DNA from: Candidatus Saccharibacteria bacterium UBA949
GTDB taxonomy: Bacteria > Patescibacteriota > Saccharimonadia > Saccharimonadales > Saccharimonadaceae
Assembly (NCBI GenBank): GCA_002293245.1
Contig: DBCV01000019.1
Location: 23,749 to 35,728, forward strand
DNA length: 11,980 nt
Reading direction: 5' to 3'
Below are positions 1 to 7,134 of the stretch, one piece after another (the stretch's first letter is position 1; each line of letters begins with the position of its first letter). A program made the position numbers and the translations under genes. The notes under the pieces were generated by a model. That model made no database searches. It had not been told where the DNA came from and saw nothing but the letters and a program-made list of their open reading frames with translations.

Positions 1-375
1 ATTGAATACATCAGGGTGCTTGCCAAATGATTCAACGAGATTTTTTCCGCCCTCAACCCCGGCCAAAATATCTTCCACGACTGCGCGCATCTTGGGGTTG
101 GCGGTCTGTTCCGCGACCGTACGCAGCGACGTAGCTAGTGGCAACCCAGCTCCAACCAAAGTAGCTAATTGTCGCGAGAAGACGATTTTATCCTTTCCGG
201 TTATCCGGTGAGTAAAATCACTAAACACGCCTTTTTGCGCAGTGTCAATAATTTCGTCTGGAATCAGCCCTTTTTCTACTAGAAGCTGGCCAGCTTTTTG
301 CTCATTTTCCGCCTGGATGTTGCCCTTGACTTTTGCGCCAGCTGTATCGTGCGCTTTGTACCGAAATTGTTTCAT
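1..375 (-). CDS. pilC: Type IV pilus inner-membrane platform protein PilC, N-terminal part (cut by window edge)
   Basis: The visible 125 residues begin MKQFRYKAHDTAGAKVKG and continue through an F-domain N-terminus (GQLLVEKGLIPDEI, then FSRQLATLVGAGLPLATSLR). This is the typical opening of the type II secretion F / PilC family. PilC is the polytopic membrane platform on which the PilB and PilT motors act. Full-length family members are about 400 residues, so roughly two thirds, including the membrane segments, lies beyond position 1. The start at 375 is supported by the family N-terminus and a GAGGG-type ribosome site just upstream. It lies 33 nt after the pilT stop on the same strand, so pilT and pilC are probably co-transcribed. 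The visible part has no cysteine. The family assignment is secure; the C-terminal completeness cannot be judged. Confidence 0.93.
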   Translation of the reverse strand, partial: MKQFRYKAHDTAGAKVKGNIQAENEQKAGQLLVEKGLIPDEIIDTAQKGVFSDFTHRITGKDKIVFSRQLATLVGAGLPLATSLRTVAEQTANPKMRAVVEDILAGVEGGKNLVESFGKHPDVFN

Positions 376-408
376 TTGCCGCCCTCGCCCACTTTCATAT
401 AACTTTAC

Positions 409-1488
409 CTATCCTTTAATAATCCGCTCTAATTCGTTCAAATCCGACGCGTATTCCCGCGCCGTGTCGTAAGAGACTACGCCCGTTTGCACTAGTTTTG
501 CCAGATTACGATCCATGGTCTGCATGCCTTGGTCTATGCCCGTCTGAATCACGGCATCCAACTGATGAGTCTTGCCTTCGCGCACGATGTTGCGCATGGC
601 TGAGTTAGTGACCAGTATTTCCGAGGCGATTACTCGCCCGCCGTTGACGGCTGGCATAAGGCGTTGAGCGCAAACCGCCTGCAACACATTGGCTAGCTGT
701 GCCCTAATTTGGGGTTGTTGGTGCGCTGGGAAAACATCAATAATACGGTCGATCGTTTGTGCAGCCGAATTGGTGTGTAGAGTGGCAAATACTAAGTGTC
801 CGGTCTCGGCAATGGTGATCGCCGAGGAGATGGTTTCTAGATCCCGCATCTCACCTATCAGGACGACGTCTGGGTCTTGGCGAAGTGCCGAACGTAGAGC
901 AGCCGAAAAACTAAACGTATCGTAACGCACTTCGCGTTGAACTACTACCGACCGTTTGGACTTATGGGTGAATTCAATCGGGTCCTCGATAGTTAGAATA
1001 TGTTTGGAGCTTTCACTGTTAATTTTGTCGATGAGGGCCGCAAGAGTGGTTGATTTACCTGAGCCAGTGGGTCCGGTCACTAGGACTAGCCCGCGCGGAT
1101 AGGCAGCGAATGTCTCCACGACTGCCGGCATGCCCAACTCCGATAGACCTTTGATCTCATTTGGGATTAACCGGAACGCTCCGGCTAGGTTGCCGCGTTC
1201 AAAGAAGGCATTGACCCGAAACCGAGCTTTGTCACCAAAGGCAAACGAAAAGTCGAATTCCTTGTCTTTAAGCAGGATCTGTTTCTGATCGGCATCTAAT
1301 ATATTATATATGACACCTTCAATGTCTCGGGGCGACATCGGTTTGGTGTTTGCGATTGCCACCAATGAGCCGTCGATACGTAGAATTGGCGGAAGACCAA
1401 CCTGCAGGTGTAGGTCAGAAGCTTTGCGCTTGACAGTCTCCTCTAACAGATACTCTAGTTGACCTTTGCTCTGGCTATTATCTTCCAT
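409..1488 (-). CDS. pilT: Type IV pilus retraction ATPase PilT
   Basis: This 359-residue protein is a hexameric cytoplasmic ATPase that powers pilus retraction. Visible motifs in order: N-terminal PAS-like segment with KASDLHLQVG (about 22-31); Walker A GPTGSGKST (139-147); Asp box ILTIEDPIEF (164-173); Walker B DPDVVLIGEMRD (205-216); His box TGHLVFATLHTN (229-240); and AMRNIVRE (297-304), which matches the AIRNLIRE signature that separates PilT from PilB. The length is normal for PilT and no catalytic residue is missing. The start at 1488 follows GAGGT at 1498-1502 with 9-nt spacing. It is separated from pilB by the surface-protein gene, so it may be transcribed from its own promoter (candidate at 1523-1552) or by read-through. 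One cysteine only (C273). Confidence 0.97.
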   Translation of the reverse strand: MEDNSQSKGQLEYLLEETVKRKASDLHLQVGLPPILRIDGSLVAIANTKPMSPRDIEGVIYNILDADQKQILLKDKEFDFSFAFGDKARFRVNAFFERGNLAGAFRLIPNEIKGLSELGMPAVVETFAAYPRGLVLVTGPTGSGKSTTLAALIDKINSESSKHILTIEDPIEFTHKSKRSVVVQREVRYDTFSFSAALRSALRQDPDVVLIGEMRDLETISSAITIAETGHLVFATLHTNSAAQTIDRIIDVFPAHQQPQIRAQLANVLQAVCAQRLMPAVNGGRVIASEILVTNSAMRNIVREGKTHQLDAVIQTGIDQGMQTMDRNLAKLVQTGVVSYDTAREYASDLNELERIIKG

Positions 1489-1522
1489 TTCTACTTTACC
1501 TCAATTCTATGTTACTTGCTTA

Positions 1523-1552
1523 ATTTTACCACAAACATAATCCCCCGCGCAA
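1523..1552 (-). promoter_or_regulatory. Candidate promoter for pilT-pilC
   Basis: On the minus strand TGG-TAAAAT (hexamer 1523-1528) resembles an extended -10 box. A weak -35 (TTGCGC, 1547-1552) lies 18 nt upstream, and the pilT start is at 1488. The -35 overlaps the inverted repeat at 1533-1588. Only the -10 is reasonably good, so this is tentative. Confidence 0.3.
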
Positions 1553-1588
1553 GTACTTTTTAGCCTTTTACTGCGTGGGGGATTGTTT
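1533..1588. repeat. GC-rich inverted repeat after the surface-protein gene, possible terminator
   Basis: Arm AATCCCCCGCGC (1539-1550) pairs with GCGTGGGGGATT (1573-1584) across a 22-nt loop. A further AAAC/GTTT pairing (1533-1536 with 1585-1588) leaves a 2-nt bulge. The one imperfect position is a G-U wobble in plus-strand RNA but an A-C mismatch in minus-strand RNA, so the fold is better on the strand that has no gene here. It begins 14 nt beyond the surface-protein stop, the right place for a terminator. However, no U-run follows the stem on either strand, so a factor-independent terminator is not established. The loop also contains the palindrome AAGTACTT. Confidence 0.5.
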
Positions 1589-1601
1589 AGGTAATCTTGG
1601 C

Positions 1602-3209
1602 TTATTTGTTATCTAAGAACCGCTTCTTTAGCACCAAGAATGATTTGGCCGAAACAGCTAAACCGACGAGGATTGGCAATGTCGAGGCAGTCAATAACCG
1701 GCTTCCATCACTGGTTTTACCAGCACCAGTGGCTGGGATTTCCAGAGGGTCGTCGGAGCCGCCGCTAGCTTCTGGGGTCTCGTCGGTTGGGCCAACTGGG
1801 TCTGAGACTTGGGCAGCGAGCTTAGTGGTGACGAAATTAACGGAGAACTTCTCGATTTCAAGCGTCAGGTTGCCGGCAGCATCGCTTTTGATAGAATCGA
1901 CAAATTCGTATTTGCCATCTGCGTCATGATGATATAGGTAATACACTGTGTTCGGGTTCATCTTAGATAGCGTGATAGTGACGTCACAGCCTTTTTCAGC
2001 ACACGGGACTTGGCCGTCAAGCGTCAAGAAAACTGAGTGTGTTCCTTCGCCAGTTATGGAGGCTATGAAATCGGCGAAGCTGGAATTCTTTTTTACTATA
2101 CTTTGAATATAATCATGATCAGCGCCACCCTCCAGGATGACCACATGGGTGTCGTTGGCTAGGCCATTCACTGTGATGGTTGGGCCATCAACTACTAGGT
2201 TGCCTGCGCCCACGATCGAACCCTTGTTGATGATTTGTCCACCCTCGACCACTTCTAGCGATGCACCTTCGAGAATGTCTAGCGTGACGTTAGATGGGAT
2301 CTCAAGGCTTTTGTCCACTACAATGTCGTCGTTAATGAAGATTTCGGTTTCGCCAGCCGCGATTGCGGATTCGATGCTCGGGAAATAAGCTTGATTGCCT
2401 TTCGCATCTTCTGTGTAGATGCTGAACTCGATTTTGTAGGTCACTTTGACCCAGTCGATGTTCTCAGCAGTTGCTTCTTCGCCGTGCTGGATGAGGCTTA
2501 ACAGGATGAACCCATCGGGACCAAAGTTCGGAGCTTGGATAATGTAGTCTTCGCCATAAACCAGCTCGCTGATGTCGTTTTTATCGTCAAGTTCTTCGAG
2601 AAGGTATTCGCCTATGGTCCTGCTGCCGTCAGCGACGTCCCGATCAACTACGAATGTGCCGGTTGTTGAGTCGCGGTGGGCAACGAGAGCAAGGGATGGC
2701 CAGAACGTGTTGGGGTTGTCAAAGATGCTCCTGTTTGCTAAGCTGTCTTCGGCTGCTTGGTAAAATTTGACAATACCCTCCTTAACCTGCGCAACGTTTC
2801 GGTTGGGGTTGTCGGGGTCAGTAGTGTTATAGATGCTATCGTTATTATTTCCAGCGGGCGTATCGGATACGGGCAACCAACCGTTAGCTGGATCGTCACC
2901 TGGGTTATTGAAATCGATACCGAAGTATACACCACCTTGGATTGCACTGAGATCATTTGGATTCCCTGCCCGAACATCTAGAACTCCCTTAACAGAATCG
3001 GGGTTAATGCGAATGACAGCCTCGACGTTATTGATGTCGTTTTCCTGATCGTAAGATATATTAAACTCGGTGGCGTCTGCCCAGCTTTTGATATCGCCGA
3101 TGTTATATACATTGATGTCATCTAACTTGATTGCTGAGACGCCCGTGACTCCAGCTAACGCCATAGTGGCAATAGCCGCGACTGGCAATAATGCTTTAAT
3201 TTTTCTCAT
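1602..3209 (-). CDS. Secreted cell-wall-anchored surface protein with IPATG sorting signal
   Basis: 535 residues. It has a classic signal peptide (MRKIKALLP, hydrophobic core, predicted cleavage after VSA at residue 26), then a long Asn/Asp-rich acidic ectodomain. Residues about 300-350 (SLEIPSNVTLDILEGASLEV, then GGQIINKGSIVGAGNLVVDG) look like short beta-helix rungs of surface adhesins. C403 and C408 (CAEKGC) could form a disulfide. The C-terminus has IPATG (491-495), a hydrophobic stretch (about 505-526) and a KKR tail, the layout of a sortase substrate with I in place of L. A longer in-frame reading from 3260 is rejected because it would start inside the promoter at 3252-3279. A purine-rich ribosome site (AGGGAAGGT) precedes 3209. 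It sits between pilB and pilT, which suggests a pilus- or host-contact adhesin, but no named family is recognised; function is inferred. Confidence 0.85.
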   Translation of the reverse strand: MRKIKALLPVAAIATMALAGVTGVSAIKLDDINVYNIGDIKSWADATEFNISYDQENDINNVEAVIRINPDSVKGVLDVRAGNPNDLSAIQGGVYFGIDFNNPGDDPANGWLPVSDTPAGNNNDSIYNTTDPDNPNRNVAQVKEGIVKFYQAAEDSLANRSIFDNPNTFWPSLALVAHRDSTTGTFVVDRDVADGSRTIGEYLLEELDDKNDISELVYGEDYIIQAPNFGPDGFILLSLIQHGEEATAENIDWVKVTYKIEFSIYTEDAKGNQAYFPSIESAIAAGETEIFINDDIVVDKSLEIPSNVTLDILEGASLEVVEGGQIINKGSIVGAGNLVVDGPTITVNGLANDTHVVILEGGADHDYIQSIVKKNSSFADFIASITGEGTHSVFLTLDGQVPCAEKGCDVTITLSKMNPNTVYYLYHHDADGKYEFVDSIKSDAAGNLTLEIEKFSVNFVTTKLAAQVSDPVGPTDETPEASGGSDDPLEIPATGAGKTSDGSRLLTASTLPILVGLAVSAKSFLVLKKRFLDNK

Positions 3210-3251
3210 ACCTTCCCTATCCTCTCCTTGCTCATTAAAACTTATAACTCC

Positions 3252-3279
3252 AGTATACATGAATGAACCGCGTTGTCAA
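3252..3279 (-). promoter_or_regulatory. Promoter of the surface-protein gene
   Basis: On the minus strand a perfect -35 TTGACA (3274-3279) is followed after 16 nt by TATACT (3252-3257), the strongest sigma-70 type match in the window. Transcription would start near 3245, giving a leader of about 36 nt before the ATG at 3209. This makes the gene an independent unit inside the pil cluster. An 8-bp palindrome TGCATGCA (3280-3287) abuts the -35. Confidence 0.75.
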
Positions 3280-3294
3280 TGCATGCACGAGTCT

Positions 3295-3318
3295 ATAAAC
3301 TATCAACTGATAGTTTAT
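3295..3318. repeat. Perfect 11-bp inverted repeat at the pilB stop and upstream of the surface-protein promoter
   Basis: ATAAACTATCA (3295-3305) and its exact reverse complement TGATAGTTTAT (3308-3318) are separated by 2 nt. The pilB stop codon (3315-3317) lies inside one arm, and the other arm ends 15 nt from the -35 box at 3274-3279. The stem is AT-rich and lacks a U-run, so a regulator-binding operator or an mRNA 3'-end hairpin are both possible. Confidence 0.6.
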
Positions 3319-5081
3319 GCGATATCGCTAGCTACGCGGTTGACTTCATCTAGGGTTGTGATGCCGGTTAGGACTTTTAGGGTTCCGTCTTGGCGCATGG
3401 AGACCATGCCCTTTTGTAATGCTAATTTCTGCACATCTCCAGCAGTCGCGTGGCTGACAATCATCTTCTCGACTTCGTCATCTACATCCATTACTTCGTA
3501 GATGCCGGCCCTACCCTGGTAGCCTCGCGGGGTTTCGGGTGAATCGATTCCTCGCACAAGCTGATAAGACTCCTGTCCAGCAAGAGGTAGGCGCTCGTAG
3601 CCCAAGTCCTCCGAAACTGAAGCCACGTCCGCTTCAGTTTTTGGCAACAGATTACCAACGACAGAATTGATGGATTCGGTTTCAATGTCCGAGGAATCAT
3701 AAGTTTCCCGCTTGGGCGACACACGTCGAACAAGTCTCTGACCGATTACGGTGTTCAATGTGGAGGCTAGCAGGAATGGTTCCACGCCCATATCTAAAAG
3801 CCGAGGCAAAATACCGGCCGCCGAGTTAGTGTGCAGAGTCGAGAACACCAAGTGTCCAGTTAGTGCGGCCTGGACTGCCAAGCCGGCGGTTTCGGCGTCA
3901 CGTATTTCACCGACCATTATCACGTCGGGGTCTTGGCGAAGAATTGAACGGAGGCCCGAGGCAAATGTCAGCCCGGCGTCCAGATTCACTTGGATCTGAT
4001 TCACGCCGTCCATCTTGTATTCAACTGGGTCCTCGAGCGTTATAATGTTGATACTTTCGTTCTTGATTTCTTTGATTAGAGCATAAAGAGTGGTAGACTT
4101 GCCCGAGCCCGTAGGTCCGGAGGTCAGAATCATGCCATTCGGTTTCGAGATACCCTTACGGATTGTACGAAGAGCTCGCCCCGCAAAACCCATCTGCTCA
4201 AGATCAAACGATGCTCCGGATTTGTCTAGCAGACGTATGACTACCTGTTCACCCCAGACTACTGGAGCAATCGCGATTCGTAGATCCACCTCGGCATCAC
4301 CAACTCGGACAGCAAATTGCCCGTCCTGCGGAATCCGGTGTTCATCAATCTTCAAGTTTGACATGATTTTGATGCGAGAAACCAACGGGGCTTCGATAGA
4401 CTTTGGCAGCCGCATGATTTCCCTCAGTACGCCGTCGATACGGCAACGAATTATCAGCTCTTTCTCTAGCGGCTCAACGTGGATATCTGATGCTTTGACC
4501 CGCACGGCATACTCTAAGATGGTGTTTAGGGCCTTGGATATTGGCGAATCCTGAACAATCGTTTGCACGCTTCTCTGTTCCTCTTTCGCTTCTTCTTCCA
4601 GATTTGAACTTTTTACCGCCTGATCGACCGCCGACATGTCGGTACCATATTGATCAACTACCGACTGAATGCTATCTTGGGACGCCATATAGATTTTCAG
4701 TGGTCTCTGAACAATGGTAGTCAAGTAATCTACCGTTTGAACATTGCCTGGATCAATCATTGCCATGGCTACCCTATCGCCCAGATCAGCTACTGGCACG
4801 CTCATCATTCTCTCTGCCACGGATTTTGGTAAGAATGCTAAAACGTCTGGGGACATACGGATGTTAGTTAAATCTACATAGGGGACGTTGCTAATCATTG
4901 CAACTGCGTGGGTTAGGACGCCATCGTCTATTAACCTCTTGCTAGTTAATGCCGATAACAGGGGTTCATCGTTTTGTAGAGCTTCACTTCGCACTTCGGC
5001 AACTTGCTTTGCATCAACCAAGCCCTCGTCTATAAGAAGCTGAACAACTTTTGTCTGAACTTCTTTTGTGAGCAGCGCCAT
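3315..5081 (-). CDS. pilB: Type IV pilus extension ATPase PilB (GspE/PilB family), lacking the zinc-binding cysteines
   Basis: 588 residues; cytoplasmic hexameric ATPase that drives pilin polymerisation. Residues 1-150 form a MshEN-like N-terminal domain. The ATPase core follows: KASDIHVEP (196-204), Walker A GPTGSGKST (322-330), Asp box ITLEDPVEY (347-355), Walker B DPDVIMVGEIRD (384-395) and His box TGHLVFSTLHTN (408-419). Family members usually carry two CxxC pairs after QRLVR to bind zinc; here the segment reads QRLVRRVSPKRETYDSSD (448-465) and the second pair before YQGRAGIYEV is also absent. The only cysteine is C213. The start at 5081 is chosen because of the GGAGG site at 5086-5090; the longer in-frame reading from 5219 merely runs through the upstream gene in the wrong frame. 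It is 19 nt behind that gene in the pilM-N-O operon. Confidence 0.96.
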   Translation of the reverse strand: MALLTKEVQTKVVQLLIDEGLVDAKQVAEVRSEALQNDEPLLSALTSKRLIDDGVLTHAVAMISNVPYVDLTNIRMSPDVLAFLPKSVAERMMSVPVADLGDRVAMAMIDPGNVQTVDYLTTIVQRPLKIYMASQDSIQSVVDQYGTDMSAVDQAVKSSNLEEEAKEEQRSVQTIVQDSPISKALNTILEYAVRVKASDIHVEPLEKELIIRCRIDGVLREIMRLPKSIEAPLVSRIKIMSNLKIDEHRIPQDGQFAVRVGDAEVDLRIAIAPVVWGEQVVIRLLDKSGASFDLEQMGFAGRALRTIRKGISKPNGMILTSGPTGSGKSTTLYALIKEIKNESINIITLEDPVEYKMDGVNQIQVNLDAGLTFASGLRSILRQDPDVIMVGEIRDAETAGLAVQAALTGHLVFSTLHTNSAAGILPRLLDMGVEPFLLASTLNTVIGQRLVRRVSPKRETYDSSDIETESINSVVGNLLPKTEADVASVSEDLGYERLPLAGQESYQLVRGIDSPETPRGYQGRAGIYEVMDVDDEVEKMIVSHATAGDVQKLALQKGMVSMRQDGTLKVLTGITTLDEVNRVASDIA

Positions 5082-5085
5082 ATTT

Positions 5086-5090
5086 CCTCC
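5086..5090 (-). promoter_or_regulatory. Ribosome-binding site deciding the pilB start
   Basis: GGAGG on the minus strand lies 4 nt before the ATG at 5081. It sits in the gap after the previous stop, which fixes the start here rather than at 5219. The spacing is shorter than the 8-9 nt seen at other genes in this cluster. Confidence 0.8.
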
Positions 5091-5100
5091 CGTCCTCTGG

Positions 5101-5418
5101 CTAACTGACTGGTTCGGTTGGTTGGTCGGTGCCGGTATTAGTGTCTTCGGGTGGCGTAGGCGAAGTAGGTGGGGCGGATGGCGAGGGCAAGGCCGACGGG
5201 TTCTCGGTACCGATTTCAAGTTGAACGCTGGGATTTATCGCGTTCGCGTTAAACACTTCGGGATTTGGATCATCAAGTGAACCTTTGATCGATGTTATGG
5301 TTCGCACTTTGGCTGTCATATCATCTACATTGCCGAAAATAACATTTCCGAGTACTATTGATAAAATTACGCTCAAAGATGCAATAAATATCAGCATGGC
5401 AATATCGGTTTTTTTCAT
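5101..5418 (-). CDS. Small T4P-operon membrane protein with Pro/Thr-rich C-terminal tail, unnamed
   Basis: 105 residues. MKKTD is followed by one hydrophobic helix (about 6-29), so the N-terminus is probably inside and the rest outside. A short folded segment (about 31-72, with EVFNANAINPSVQLEIG) precedes a low-complexity tail (73-105) dominated by Pro, Ser, Thr and acidic residues. I do not recognise a named family. Its place between pilO and pilB is where many T4P operons encode PilP, but it has no lipobox cysteine and no cysteine at all, so it is not PilP by sequence; an analogous partner for PilN/PilO is inference. The start at 5418 overlaps the pilO stop (ATGA) and has a GGAGGAGGG site upstream, so it is translationally coupled. 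The coupling and clean ORF make it a real gene. Confidence 0.85.
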   Translation of the reverse strand: MKKTDIAMLIFIASLSVILSIVLGNVIFGNVDDMTAKVRTITSIKGSLDDPNPEVFNANAINPSVQLEIGTENPSALPSPSAPPTSPTPPEDTNTGTDQPTEPVS

Positions 5419-6266
5419 TTTCTGGTCCCTCCTCCACTCATTCTTTCTGTTTTAGTTGTCAGGCTTTTTGCGTCTGCTGGCAGAGTATAGATATCTGTCC
5501 AATATGCCTCGCCGGTTACGCGCATTTCGGCACCGCCTTCCGAGCGAGTAATTCGCGTATCCGCTACTTGGATCGTGCGAATCGACTTTTCTAGATTCTC
5601 CAAGATGGACTGAATCCTGCCCATGGCACTTGGATTGGTTTCGCTTTCGGCGCCATCAGCCGGGTTGCTGAACGAGATGCTAAAGGAAAACGGAATGGCA
5701 TGAAGAACATCTGTTGCGGTAGTTGTTGAAGAAGTTGAGGTGCCTGCATCCACGCCCCCGGCGCCTACGCCGCAATAGCTATTCGAATCGTCGCCCACGC
5801 TTAGTGCCTCAACAGCAGGTCCGAGAAGCTTCAGACTCATGCTGGTGCGGAGAGTGTTGTCGATATTGGTATCGCACATGTTAGAATAGGCCGGCAGAGC
5901 GTCGGCGATAACCCGTAATGTGGGACCATAAAGAACGTCGCTAGAAGAGGTTCCGCCGGGTATGTTATTATTTCCTACAATCACGTCTTCCGTGACAATT
6001 AGAGGTTTTAGAGTTGTGTCGCTCGTTGTCGACAGCGTCATGAGCTGATCTCGAATTGATTTAATGGCCTTGGTGTTGCTCTCGATAGTTGCGACAGTAT
6101 CTTGCTTCGCGCCGATAACTCTGGCATTAAACCCTATAATTTTGCTCAAGCGGAAGATGCCCACGATACAAACGCCCAAAACTACACCAGTGGCGGCCAC
6201 GATGATAAACATTGTTTTGTTGTCTTTTGCAATCATTAAGCGTTTACCCGATAATACTTTGGCCAT
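5415..6266 (-). CDS. pilO: Type IV pilus alignment-subcomplex protein, PilO-like
   Basis: 283 residues. A short basic cytoplasmic N-terminus precedes one membrane helix (about 19-39). A coiled-coil-like stretch follows (about 50-80, with ATIESNTKAIKSIRDQL), then an external domain whose end (IPFSFSISFSN, then ILENLEKSIRTIQVADTRI, then VTGEAYW, about 191-256) resembles the ferredoxin-like fold of PilO. PilO pairs with PilN to form the periplasm-side or cell-wall-side scaffold. The insert at about 155-185 is Gly/Ser/Thr-rich. Two external cysteines (C131, C165) may pair; a third lies in the helix (C33). The start at 6266 is one nucleotide after the pilN stop and has GGGAGGAC at 6273-6280 with 8-nt spacing; the longer in-frame reading from 6365 overlaps pilN by about 100 nt and is rejected. 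Assignment rests on topology, fold pattern and gene order. Confidence 0.82.
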   Translation of the reverse strand: MAKVLSGKRLMIAKDNKTMFIIVAATGVVLGVCIVGIFRLSKIIGFNARVIGAKQDTVATIESNTKAIKSIRDQLMTLSTTSDTTLKPLIVTEDVIVGNNNIPGGTSSSDVLYGPTLRVIADALPAYSNMCDTNIDNTLRTSMSLKLLGPAVEALSVGDDSNSYCGVGAGGVDAGTSTSSTTTATDVLHAIPFSFSISFSNPADGAESETNPSAMGRIQSILENLEKSIRTIQVADTRITRSEGGAEMRVTGEAYWTDIYTLPADAKSLTTKTERMSGGGTRK

Positions 6267-6267
6267 T

Positions 6268-7134
6268 TTATTGTCCTCCCGCTGCGGAATCTGCTGCGCC
6301 GCCAGCATTTTCGCTCGTGTCGTCTTGGGCACGCTCGGCAAAGATGTCGTCACGGATTTGCACATAAGAGTCCGTCACGTTTTGTTTGGTTGGCGCCACG
6401 ATTTCCATGCCCTTGTTATTGAAGTCTAGCACTCCGGCATCAAGCACGAAAGTGACGGTAAAGCGCAGCATCAGACTGCCGTCAAACGAACGACCGTATG
6501 AAACATCTGAGTGCGATATTGAGTCTTGGACAATTAGTGGCGTCAGAGCAGTCATATTATTTTGCTTATCCTGTTCGGTCCATGTGGACATGTTCTCGCA
6601 GTCGAATGAGCAGAAGCGGTAATTCGTTCGCTTGATAGTTTCTTCGAAGCCAGCCAACGCCTGCGAGCCGTTTTGCTCCCGACCCTCTTGATCGTAGGTG
6701 CCGGCCTGACCGTCGATTGCTAGAGTTGCCAACTCTGCATCATAGCGGATCTCGGAGATATCGATTTTAAAATTTGGTGGCAATATCGTATCCAGAATCG
6801 CGAAGATTCGCGATGGGTCAGTCTTGGTCGCAGCTTGGCTTGCCAAACCCTGAAGCTGACGCTGGAGAGTTAATATCTGTTCGGTGTCCGATCTATTCAA
6901 GGTTATGTCGCCAGAGCTACCAACTGCTCGGAGCATTGCAGTATAATTACTATCTATATTCCCGTCCACTACGCCAGCCGTCACGGCTTGTGTACCCACA
7001 GTAATCCCGAGAAGAGCCGTTACAACTATTGCAGCCGCGGCAACGATTATGCAAGCAAATGTGACAATCGTGCGAACTTTCCGTTTACGCAAAAACTCAC
7101 GCTTAATATCAGGAACTAGGTTCAGTTCAAACAT
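6268..7134 (-). CDS. pilN: Type IV pilus assembly protein, PilN-like
   Basis: 288 residues. The N-terminus MFELNLVPDIKREFLRKRK carries the cytoplasmic (I/L)NL(L/V)P motif that in PilN docks into PilM. It is followed by a membrane helix (about 22-46) and an external domain with a heptad-like segment (about 83-101) and a beta-alpha region. C175 and C179 (FCSFDC) are close enough to form a disulfide; C28 lies in the membrane helix. The C-terminal 20 residues are Ala/Gly/Asp-rich and probably disordered. The start at 7134 overlaps the last 8 nt of pilM, and its ribosome site (GAAAGGAGT, 7142-7150) lies inside pilM, so the two are coupled. It is longer than typical PilN (about 200 residues), with extra sequence in the external part. 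The motif and order make the call good. Confidence 0.85.
   Translation of the reverse strand: MFELNLVPDIKREFLRKRKVRTIVTFACIIVAAAAIVVTALLGITVGTQAVTAGVVDGNIDSNYTAMLRAVGSSGDITLNRSDTEQILTLQRQLQGLASQAATKTDPSRIFAILDTILPPNFKIDISEIRYDAELATLAIDGQAGTYDQEGREQNGSQALAGFEETIKRTNYRFCSFDCENMSTWTEQDKQNNMTALTPLIVQDSISHSDVSYGRSFDGSLMLRFTVTFVLDAGVLDFNNKGMEIVAPTKQNVTDSYVQIRDDIFAERAQDDTSENAGGAADSAAGGQ

Noticed and set aside
372..398. 8-codon frame (MKVGEGGK) between pilT and pilC whose stop overlaps the pilC ATG as ATGA
   Set aside because: It looks like a leader peptide for coupling, but at this length it can easily arise by chance and its codons are mainly the pilC ribosome site.
3210..3260. N-terminal extension of the surface protein (start at 3260, MYTG...)
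   Set aside because: It would begin inside the -10 region of a strong promoter and hide a clear signal peptide that starts at 3209.
4090..4554. 154-residue open frame on the plus strand opposite pilB
   Set aside because: It is antisense to the conserved ATPase core of pilB, has no recognisable protein features and no ribosome site or promoter; a shadow frame.
5082..5219. 46-residue N-terminal extension of PilB
   Set aside because: It is the wrong-frame reading of the upstream small gene, is Arg/Pro-rich, and the family N-terminus and GGAGG site support 5081.
6267..6365. 33-residue extension of PilO
   Set aside because: It overlaps pilN by about 100 nt in another frame; the start at 6266 has its own well-spaced ribosome site.
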